From positions 1 to 62,526 of IMG/VR virus record IMGVR_UViG_3300008339_000051: DNA of 62,526 nt. One strand, given 5' to 3'. This stretch comes from a virus. The notes under the pieces were generated by a model. It did not search any database, was not told the origin of the DNA, and was given only the letters and a program-made list of their open reading frames with translations. Positions 1 through 7,700 of this stretch are shown here, piece by piece. The translations under genes and the position numbers were made by a program. The first letter of the stretch is position 1, and every line of letters starts with the position of its first letter.

Positions 1-2
1 CT

Positions 3-131
3 AACGACACTGCTGATTTAGATAGAAATCAAATGACTGGTAAAATTTATATCAAACCAACACGTTCACTTGAATTTATTGATATAACATTCTACATAAC
101 ACCAACAGGAGCATCTTTCGAAGATGTTTAA
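3..131 (+). CDS. Tail sheath protein, C-terminal end (partial)
   Basis: The window opens inside a reading frame that ends in TAA at 129-131; 42 residues are visible. They contain KPTRSLEFIDITFYITPTG followed by SFEDV. This matches the usual C-terminus of contractile phage sheath proteins such as T4 gp18, where a basic-Arg-Ser stretch and a beta strand join neighbouring subunits. The tube gene lies about 1 kb downstream, as expected for a sheath/tube pair. The N-terminal part lies outside the window. A terminator follows directly. Confidence 0.75.
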   Translation, partial: NDTADLDRNQMTGKIYIKPTRSLEFIDITFYITPTGASFEDV

Positions 132-152
132 ATAAAATAAAAACAAAGAAAG

Positions 153-178
153 AGGGGAACATAAATTCCCCTTTTTTT
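153..178 (+). terminator. Rho-independent terminator after the sheath gene
   Basis: A perfect 7-bp stem (AGGGGAA with TTCCCCT, 153-159 and 166-172) has a 6-base loop and is followed by a run of seven T. Confidence 0.85.
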
Positions 179-188
179 ATTTTGTTAA

Positions 189-195
189 TATTTAT
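189..195 (+). promoter_or_regulatory. TATTTAT element (putative late promoter)
   Basis: TATTTAT ends 5 bases before the ATG of the HAD-like gene and follows a terminator, so a new transcript must start near here. It is one of a recurring set upstream of structural genes. With so short a gap the message would be nearly leaderless. Confidence 0.4.
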
Positions 196-200
196 ATTAT

Positions 201-1121
201 ATGTTTAATTACAAAAAAATAGTAAAACGTATTATTTCAGAGGTCACTCAAGAAAATATGTTAAAATATGGTCTTAAGTATTATGCTTTTGATTGGGATG
301 ATAATTTAATGGAAATGCCGACCCTTATTTATTTAAAAGACGAAGATGGTGACGTTATTGGTATGTCCACTGAAGATTTTGCTGAATACAGAACTTTAGT
401 AGGTCAAGAACCGTTCAATTATAAAGGTCATATGATAGTAGGTTTTGATAAAGACCCATATAGAGATTTTGGAGTTTCAGGTGACAGGAAATTTTTAGAA
501 GATATTAAATACGCACCAATCGCATCACAAGATGTGTGGAATGACTTTAAAGAGGCTATCAACTATGGAAGTGTGTTTGCGATTATTACAGCAAGAGGAC
601 ATACACCATCAGTTCTAAAAAGAGCTGTCAAATATCTTATAGAAAACAATATGCATGGAATTGAGAAATCTCAGTTAATAAAAAATTTAAAAGAATATAG
701 AAGAAGAGCTGGGTTAAAACAAGTAGAAAATGAGAATTGGTTAATTAACGATTATTTAGAGAGATGTCAATTCTCACCTGTTTCATACAGAGCAGGTTCT
801 GCTGCAAATCCAGAGGAAGCGAAAATACGAGAAATAAAAAGATTTATGACAAATCAGAGAAGGTCATCAAAAAAATTTCAGAAATCCTATTTTATTAACC
901 ACGTTAGTTCGGGAGATGATTCTGTGGGAGGTAACCTATTTAAATTTGTTGAACCAAAATTTGGTTTTTCAGATGACGACGAAAGAAATGTCCATTCAAT
1001 GAAAAATAAATTAAGTGATAAAGAAAAAGAAAACTTAAATATTTATTTAACAAAAGGAGGAGAAAAAAATATTTATGAAAACTGGTCTAGTAGAAGATTA
1101 GTTCAAAATAAAAGGAAGTAA
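201..1121 (+). CDS. HAD-like phosphatase with a possible N-terminal propeptide
   Basis: A 306-residue protein. Residues 30-36 (FDWDDNL) fit haloacid dehalogenase motif I with Asp31 and Asp33. IITARG (residues 128-133) fits motif II with Thr130. FSDDDERNV (residues 254-262) fits the late Asp motif. The family mainly contains phosphohydrolases; the substrate cannot be told, and nucleotide or nucleic acid 5'/3' phosphates are possible. The N-terminus YKKIVKRIISE is basic and ends in I-S-E, like the first residues of several other proteins in this window, so the protein may be cleaved and packaged in the virion. It sits alone between sheath and tube, with its own upstream terminator. Confidence 0.6.
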   Translation: MFNYKKIVKRIISEVTQENMLKYGLKYYAFDWDDNLMEMPTLIYLKDEDGDVIGMSTEDFAEYRTLVGQEPFNYKGHMIVGFDKDPYRDFGVSGDRKFLEDIKYAPIASQDVWNDFKEAINYGSVFAIITARGHTPSVLKRAVKYLIENNMHGIEKSQLIKNLKEYRRRAGLKQVENENWLINDYLERCQFSPVSYRAGSAANPEEAKIREIKRFMTNQRRSSKKFQKSYFINHVSSGDDSVGGNLFKFVEPKFGFSDDDERNVHSMKNKLSDKEKENLNIYLTKGGEKNIYENWSSRRLVQNKRK

Positions 1122-1143
1122 ATAGAAAAAATTTTTTAACTAA

Positions 1144-1150
1144 TATTTAT
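1144..1150 (+). promoter_or_regulatory. TATTTAT element upstream of the tail tube gene
   Basis: TATTTAT 34 bases before the tube ATG, followed by an A-rich leader without a Shine-Dalgarno sequence. It belongs to the recurring set found before structural genes. Confidence 0.45.
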
Positions 1151-1184
1151 AATAAAATAAACTAAGAAAAAAAAATAATACAAC

Positions 1185-1673
1185 ATGGCTGATCTTTTAA
1201 TGAAAATGCCCATACCTTACGAACCAAAAAGACAGAATAGGTTCTTAATGAGATTCCCAACCGATTTGGGTATCAATGAGTGGGTAGTACAAACAGCATC
1301 GAGACCTAAAATTACAATAGGTTCACAAGCAATTAAATTCTTAAATACAGAAACATATGTTGCTGGTTCGTTCACATGGGGTGAAATTGCAGTGAAACTA
1401 TTAGACCCAATCGGTCCTTCAACCACCCAAGCGGTTATGGAATGGGTTAGATTGGTTGCAGAATCTGTTACAGGACGTATGGGTTATGCTGCAGGTTATA
1501 AAAGAAATGTAGATTTAGAAATGTTAGATCCTACGGGTGTTGTTATCGAAAAATGGTTATTGGTTAACGCATTTCCATTAGGATATGATGGTGGTTCTCT
1601 TGGTTACACAGGAGACGGTTTGAGTGAAGTTAACTTCACTCTGAAAATGGATAGAGCAATTTTGGTTTACTAA
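1185..1673 (+). CDS. 19: Tail tube protein (T4 gp19-like)
   Basis: A 162-residue protein, the same size as T4 gp19 (163). It begins with a short N-terminal segment, then KRQNRFLMRFP, a pattern common in tube subunits, and ends in a beta strand (VNFTLKMDRAIL). The tube polymerises on the baseplate hub inside the contractile sheath and forms the DNA channel. Position supports the call: it lies downstream of the sheath and upstream of the chaperone-like gene and tape measure. It is flanked by a TATTTAT element and a strong terminator, so it may be a single-gene transcript suited to a high-copy protein. Confidence 0.85.
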   Translation: MADLLMKMPIPYEPKRQNRFLMRFPTDLGINEWVVQTASRPKITIGSQAIKFLNTETYVAGSFTWGEIAVKLLDPIGPSTTQAVMEWVRLVAESVTGRMGYAAGYKRNVDLEMLDPTGVVIEKWLLVNAFPLGYDGGSLGYTGDGLSEVNFTLKMDRAILVY

Positions 1674-1694
1674 AAATAATATAACATTAAAATT

Positions 1695-1727
1695 AACCCA
1701 TATACATATTGTGTATGGGTTTTTTAT
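1695..1727 (+). terminator. Rho-independent terminator after the tube gene
   Basis: An 11-bp stem with one G-T wobble (1695-1705 with 1711-1721), a 5-base loop, and a run of T. It isolates the highly expressed tube gene from the next gene. Confidence 0.85.
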
Positions 1728-1769
1728 TTACATAAAAATACATGAAATTATATTTTTAACAAAAAGATT

Positions 1770-2525
1770 ATGGAAGATGAAATAAAATATGGTCAAATGA
1801 ATTTTACAATACCACATGATGTTATTGAATTACCATCAAAAGGTATTTTTTATAAATCAAAAAAATCAAGTGTCAAAGTAGGTTTTTTAAATGCAAGTGA
1901 CGAAGACGCTCTTTCATCAGGTTTGAAAAATAACAACTTATTAGTAACTTTGTTAAGAAATAAAGTATATGAACCTGAATTGAAACCTGAAGAAATGTTA
2001 GATGGAGATATTGAAGCAATATTAATATTTCTTAGAAACACATCATTCGGACCTGAATATACTGTTAAATTAACAGATCCATTAACAGGAAAACTTTTTG
2101 ACCACACATTTAGTTTGGAAGAATTAAGTTTCAAAAATCCAAAAGTAAATCCTGACAATGAAGGACTATTTGAAACAACATTACCAAAAAGTAATGCTAA
2201 AGTCAAACTTAAACTTTTGACGTTAGGTGAAAAACAAAAAATAACCAAAATGGAATCTACATATTTGAAAGGTCGAGTAACACCAACAACAGTTTGGACA
2301 TTACAAGAACAGATTGTAGAACTTAATGGTAGTAGAGATAAATCTTCGATAATTGATTTTATACAAAATATGCCAATTATGGATTCAAAATATATAAAAA
2401 GATTTATATCGGAAAATGAACCTGGAGTAGATTTAAGACTCAACGCAATAGCCCCGTCAGGAGAAAACGTATCGACTATGATATCGTTTGGGGTTGACTT
2501 TTTTCGGCCTTTCTTCGACGTATAA
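1770..2525 (+). CDS. gp26-like baseplate hub / tail assembly chaperone, zero-frame product
   Basis: A 251-residue protein. The opening (IELPSKGIFY, then GFLNASDEDAL) and the middle (ILIFLRNTSFGPEYTVKLTDP) are the pattern I associate with T4 gp26-type hub proteins of marine myophages. It lies between tube and tape measure, the place where long-tailed phages encode tail assembly chaperones that are often made in two forms by ribosomal frameshifting. The frame closes 7 codons after a T6C run (2499-2505), while a convincing 51-codon reading frame continues in the +1 frame. I therefore expect two products, of 251 and about 295 residues. The family name is less sure than the positional argument. 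Confidence 0.6.
   Translation: MEDEIKYGQMNFTIPHDVIELPSKGIFYKSKKSSVKVGFLNASDEDALSSGLKNNNLLVTLLRNKVYEPELKPEEMLDGDIEAILIFLRNTSFGPEYTVKLTDPLTGKLFDHTFSLEELSFKNPKVNPDNEGLFETTLPKSNAKVKLKLLTLGEKQKITKMESTYLKGRVTPTTVWTLQEQIVELNGSRDKSSIIDFIQNMPIMDSKYIKRFISENEPGVDLRLNAIAPSGENVSTMISFGVDFFRPFFDV
2499..2505 (+). other. Candidate slippery site for +1/-2 frameshifting
   Basis: TTT TTT C in the zero frame (Phe-Phe, then CGG). A +1 slip, or a -2 slip, moves the ribosome into the frame that encodes FGLSSTYKKYLLDQ. The run is the only obvious homopolymer where both frames are open, between the +1-frame stop at 2479-2481 and the zero-frame stop at 2523-2525. Confidence 0.5.
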
Positions 2526-2658
2526 AAAATATCTTTTAGATCAATATATTTTTCTTTCTAAATTTCTTCATGTCTCATACAGAGATTTTTTGATAATCCC
2601 AACCTACCAAAGGAATTATATGGTAGAGAAAGTTATTGAGATGAATAGAAGAAATTAA
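2503..2658 (+). CDS. Frameshifted C-terminal extension of the gp26/chaperone-like protein
   Basis: The +1 frame is open from 2482 to the TAA at 2656-2658 and reads like a genuine protein: GLSSTYKKYLLDQYIFLSK, then a helix-rich tail ending KVIEMNRRN. It has no ATG until near its end; the only alternative starts are TTG at 2488 or 2494. It fills what would otherwise be the longest gap in the structural cluster (2526-2688) and abuts the tape measure gene, as the T domain of G/GT-type tail chaperones does. In T4 the corresponding place holds gene 51, a nonstructural hub assembly factor. Expression as a fusion is inference. Confidence 0.55.
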   Translation, partial: FGLSSTYKKYLLDQYIFLSKFLHVSYRDFLIIPTYQRNYMVEKVIEMNRRN

Positions 2659-2666
2659 AATTACCG

Positions 2667-2677
2667 TATTTATTTAT
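2667..2677 (+). promoter_or_regulatory. Doubled TATTTAT element before the tape measure
   Basis: Two overlapping TATTTAT copies (2667-2673 and 2671-2677) end 11 bases before the ATG at 2689. They belong to the recurring structural-gene set. Confidence 0.45.
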
Positions 2678-2688
2678 AAAAGAATATT

Positions 2689-4692
2689 ATGATGTTTTTC
2701 GTAACAGGTGAAACCCAATTTGGGTTAGGTGGAGTTACTGACGCTTTAAAGTCAAACTTGACGGGTATACAACTCATGGTTGAAAATATCGACGAGCAGT
2801 TTGGAAAAATGGCCAATACTATTGGGTTTGGTCGAGAACAGGCATTTCTTTTAAAACAAACCCTTACAGAAGGTTTAACTGAAGTAACAAGATTAGGTGG
2901 TAATTTAGAAAAAATTGTTGCACAACAAACCGCATTATTTGAAACGTTTGGAACACAAATTATTCTCAACAAGAATGCAACAGATGAATTGTTTGCAACA
3001 ACTCAAGCCACTGGTATTGAAACTAAAACACTATTCGAAGGTTATGTAAACTTGGGAAAATCAATATACTCCGCAAACGAAGAAATGGCAACTATAATGG
3101 AGAGTGCCGATTTGATAGGAGTAAACGCTCAAACTGTTACCAAACTTGTAGGTGCAAATTTGAAAGAGTTATCAAGATTCAACTTTAAAGACGGAGTTAT
3201 TGGGTTGGCCGATATGGCAGCAAAATCCTCAATGTTAAGAGGGGATATGACGGCAGCTCTTGAAACCGCTAAATCTTTGTATCAACCTGAACAGGCTCAA
3301 GAGTTTGTTAATAAGTTATCTAGATTAGGTATTGTACAGTCAGAATTGATGGATGTTGAACGAGTTAGATTTTTATCAAGAAATGACCCTGAAAAATTAC
3401 AAGAAGAAATTGCTAAAATTGCTTCAACCTTTGTCGATGAAACAGGTAAAATGAGTGCGGTTGGAATGGATTTCATGGACGAACTTGCCAAAGGAACAAG
3501 CTTCAATGCTAACCAACTGTCAGAAATGGGGATTGCTTTCAAAGAAATGCAAGACAAACAAAAAATTATTAATGAAACTGGATTGAAAGGTTTGATTCCT
3601 GACGAGAAGGAAATGCAAAAATTGGAAAACATTTTAATTAAAGGTAAAGATGGAAGATTTGAAGTAACATATAAAGAAGATGGTCAACAAGTGACAAAGG
3701 CAATTCAAGATATGTCACAAACCGAACAACAAAAATTAGCCGATTTTTTAAAAACACAAAATGACCAAATAGAAAAAACGTTTGAAGCAAAACCAGGAGA
3801 AGACAAAGACCTGAAAGGACTCATAGAACAACAAATGGGAATAAGTGAAAAAGTTGCCAATTCACTCGCAGCCCTATCAACTGTAATCCCAAGTCAAATA
3901 GCTGGTTCTGAAAGAGGTGAAAAAATAATAGAAACAATGGCTAATACCCAAGACAAAATAGCAACAACAGCATTAGAATCTTTAGATAAATTGACAGACG
4001 ATGCGGGAAAAATGATTGAATTAAAACTGAGTTATTTAGATAAAGTTGGAAAAAATATTGAAGATAAAATGCCAACTATAATCTCTGGTGTTGAAGAATA
4101 TGGAGATAAAATTATTACAGAAATGCAAAATTTAATAGATACTTTAGATACAAATTTAAATAGTTTAATTACAAAATTAGGAGATTTTACTGGTAGTATT
4201 AAAAAATTCTTTGGGGTTGCGGATGACTTTGTTAGTTTTCCTGGTGATAATAGAATGTTGTTAGGTGAAGAAGGGGCAATTAGAATTAATCCTAAAGATA
4301 CTATAATTGGTTCTACAGAATTTCCACAAACAAAAGATGATTTTGATAAATTTATGGAAGGAATGAAATCACCTCAAAATCCTTATGTATCTGCACCAGT
4401 AGAAACAATAAGTCCGATAAATTTAGAAACTTTAAAATCGATGGGTTTAAAAAATGAGGAATTAACATCAATAATGATGCAGCCAAACCCAATAAACACA
4501 ACCCCAAGTGAAATAAAAACCTCAACAGATATAAATCATAAATTAGATATAATGGTAGATTTGAAAAATGTACCAACAGGTACTGATAAAGAAATGTTAA
4601 AATCTACAATAGAATCAGTGGTGTTAAAAGACGAATTTGTCAACAACATAAAAACAGTTTTAAATAGAATTAAAGGATTCAATTATCAATAA
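2689..4692 (+). CDS. Tape measure protein
   Basis: A 667-residue, largely helical protein rich in Lys, Glu, Gln and Ala, with long amphipathic stretches (for example residues 30-110 and 400-510). This is the composition expected of a tape measure, which sets tail length, fills the tube and is ejected ahead of DNA. Near the end, LLGEEGAIRINPKDTIIGST (about residues 523-542) is a signature often seen in the C-terminal third of tape measure proteins. At roughly 0.15 nm per residue it would specify a tail near 100 nm. The T4 counterpart is gp29. Start codons at 2689 and 2692 are adjacent; an in-frame stop at 2656 excludes anything further upstream. Confidence 0.75.
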   Translation: MMFFVTGETQFGLGGVTDALKSNLTGIQLMVENIDEQFGKMANTIGFGREQAFLLKQTLTEGLTEVTRLGGNLEKIVAQQTALFETFGTQIILNKNATDELFATTQATGIETKTLFEGYVNLGKSIYSANEEMATIMESADLIGVNAQTVTKLVGANLKELSRFNFKDGVIGLADMAAKSSMLRGDMTAALETAKSLYQPEQAQEFVNKLSRLGIVQSELMDVERVRFLSRNDPEKLQEEIAKIASTFVDETGKMSAVGMDFMDELAKGTSFNANQLSEMGIAFKEMQDKQKIINETGLKGLIPDEKEMQKLENILIKGKDGRFEVTYKEDGQQVTKAIQDMSQTEQQKLADFLKTQNDQIEKTFEAKPGEDKDLKGLIEQQMGISEKVANSLAALSTVIPSQIAGSERGEKIIETMANTQDKIATTALESLDKLTDDAGKMIELKLSYLDKVGKNIEDKMPTIISGVEEYGDKIITEMQNLIDTLDTNLNSLITKLGDFTGSIKKFFGVADDFVSFPGDNRMLLGEEGAIRINPKDTIIGSTEFPQTKDDFDKFMEGMKSPQNPYVSAPVETISPINLETLKSMGLKNEELTSIMMQPNPINTTPSEIKTSTDINHKLDIMVDLKNVPTGTDKEMLKSTIESVVLKDEFVNNIKTVLNRIKGFNYQ

Positions 4693-4717
4693 TGAACATA
4701 AAAAAATCTTTTGAATC

Positions 4718-4724
4718 TATTTAT
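4718..4724 (+). promoter_or_regulatory. TATTTAT element before the 1613-residue baseplate gene
   Basis: TATTTAT 15 bases before the ATG at 4740, in an A-rich 47-base gap. It belongs to the recurring structural-gene set. Confidence 0.45.
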
Positions 4725-4739
4725 AAGTAAAATAAAATA

Positions 4740-7700
4740 ATGCCTGAGAGTTTTTTAAGTTTCCAAAATAGTTCTTCATTTAGGAACGACTTAATAGTTA
4801 GAAATCTAACACCATATAGTGTTCCAGGTTTTTATAGTTCACCACCAGGACCTACAAATTATGAAAGTAATTTATCTGATTATTCAGTTTTAAATAGTCC
4901 CAACATCGGATCAACAAATGTTGCAAATAATTTTTACGTTTTAAATAAATTCGGTCCTAATGGAGGATTTCCAAACACTCCAGGAACACAACAAAATCCT
5001 ATTATAAATGGAACAAATGAGGGTGAGTATGATTTTACAGATAGTGATTTAGATTCTATAAGTTTTCCATCTAAAAATTTAGCTTACATTAAAAATAAGT
5101 ACAGTCCAATAGGAGGTTATTTAGAACAATTTACAGTTGAAGAAATACAACTTATAAACTCTATTCATCAACCGTATTATGATCCGATTATTTTTACTCC
5201 GTCAACGTATAATACATATACTATGTTTACGGTTCTTAATCCATCTGGAAGTAACGGACCTTTATCAAACGATTCATTTTTAGCTAATTTGTCTGCGAGT
5301 AAGTTACGTGATAATTTAAACGCAACAATTGCCGCAGAACAACAAAGACAATTATTTAGAGAAACAAGTACAAATCTTACATCACCTTCGGCTTTAGCTG
5401 GAAGTGGTTTAGGGGGAAGTAAGGATTATAGAATTACACTACCCCCAAGTAATATTACATTTTTAGATAGATTGAGAGGGGACTTTGACCCTAACTCACC
5501 ATTGATTGGACCTTTATTTACTGATGAAGATAGTAATAGAAACCCAAGTACTGGCGACCAAATAGCAAACGTTTTACAAAACACCGCAGCAGGGTCATTT
5601 AATCTTTTGGCTGATGGAGCAAGTAGATTTTTACAACCATCTAAATCTTTACTTACTCAAACAGGTGCAGGTCAAATATCAACACTATATTCTTTATTAG
5701 AAAAAAACATATATAGACCAAACTATCAGGTTGGTGGTATTGGAAACGCAGCGATAGCTGGTGTTAATACAATACTACGTTCAGTTGGGGCTACTGTAAC
5801 AGGTGGGTATTATTTGGGTTCTGATGTAAACAATCCACTATTTATTACCTCACCTGTAAATGCTGTACCGATAAATTCACTTGGTAAGTTAACAAATGCT
5901 ATTGTATTTGGACCAGATGAAATGGGTAACCAATATGAAGGGACAGGAATGGAACAAGCGTTCTTTGGTCTTAACGGTATAAGTACAGAAAATGGAGGTA
6001 AACCTGATGGTGGTTTTGTATGGACATCACCTAGATTTAAAGAAAACGCTGGATTCAAAGTAAAACAAGGGGGAGATGCGGTCTCAATAGATGAAGATTT
6101 TCCATCAATCGCAAATCCGTACTTGTTTAATGAATCAACTAACTTTGGATTAAAACAAGGTTCTATACTTGATAATACACAAAGATTAATTAATTCTGCA
6201 GATAATCTTTTTGGGAAAAGAAGATTAAAACACGCAGGAAACGCAATTAATCAAGTTAGTAAAGTTTTTCATGACGGTTATAGAGAAATAACTAAAGGTT
6301 CTAAAGTAATGTCCTATATTGATAATTCAACAGGAGAAGAAGCAGGAATTGAATATTGTAGAATTTTTACAAAAGATACACCGTATTATACGTTCAATGA
6401 CTTACAAAAGACAGATGGTATGACTACAGAGAATAGGAGATTTACCTATTCAGTTTTAGATAAAACTTATAATTTAAATATTGCACCAACAAAAGGTTTA
6501 GGTTCTACAAATATAACAAGAGACGGTGTTAAAAAATATATGTTGTCCATTGAAAACTTAGCTTGGAGAACTTCAGATAGACCAGGTTTTACGGTTGATG
6601 AGTTACCTTTATGTGAGAGAGGGCCGAATGGGGGAAGAATAATGTGGTTTCCACCATATGATTTAACATTCAGTGATACACCTTCAGTTAATTTTGATAG
6701 TATCCCAATTCTTGGTAGACCAGAAGAAATACATACGTATAAAAATTCTGGTCGATCAGGTAAACTTGGATTCAAGATTATTGTTGACCACCCATCTATA
6801 ATGAATTTGTTGGTGAATAAACAATTGGAAAAATTAGGTACACAAAAATTTGATGATTTGGTAAAGTCATTTATAGCTGGATGTACAAAATACGATTTAT
6901 ATGAGTTAGCGGCAAAATTTAATACTCTTCCGTTGAGAGAGTTAGAAATGTACCAAAACTTGTTAAATGACCCAAGATTAACACCAGAAGAATTAGAACA
7001 AATACAAAAAGAAATACCCGCTGAAAACACATCAGCGGATAACGCGAACACCATAGGGAATACACCTGAAGACGAAAAAGAGTTTCAAACAAATTTTGAA
7101 GGATTGACATTCTATTTTCAACCAAATTCAACAGATACAAATTATTCGTCTCAAATTACCGATTATTTATCCAAAGCGGTAGAATATTCTGAATTAGCTC
7201 CTGTTTCATATGTTGTTGTATCAACAGGAGAACCATTTACCAATACTGATACACAAGCATTTATTGAAGATGTGGTTCAATCAAATAATAATAAAATAAA
7301 TTCTGAATTTGTTGATGGTATAAAAAGTATTGTGTCGAATAAAAACATTGTTGACATTACAATTGATGGGAAAACAACTGTTTTTGCGGATTCGGCAAAA
7401 ACATTTTTAACAGAAAAATTACAAACCGAGATTGACAATAAAAAAGTCACTATACAAACAAGTGGTAGTTTATCTAAGGTTACAGTAAAAAGATATACAA
7501 CAGATGTTGGGGAAAATGGTGCGTCATTTGACACATCTCTTACAATAGATGCTATCCCACCAACAGTACTTAGCCCTACAGAAGTACCTTATGCGTATCC
7601 AAATTTGGCAATAAATTGTGCTGTTATTAGTAAAATAACAATTTCAGATGATATATCGTCAACAGATCCAACACAAGAAAATAATCTAAATCAAAGTACT

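Noticed and set aside
1850-2443. Minus-strand 197-codon frame opposite the gp26-like gene
   Set aside because: It is long by chance in AT-rich DNA, with a hydrophobic, Ser/Phe-rich composition typical of antisense shadows; it sits inside a strongly supported gene.
7084-7600. OmpA-like peptidoglycan-binding domain in the 1613-residue protein (FYFQPNSTDTN and following)
   Set aside because: Only a weak resemblance; the Asp and Arg that contact peptidoglycan are not recognisable.
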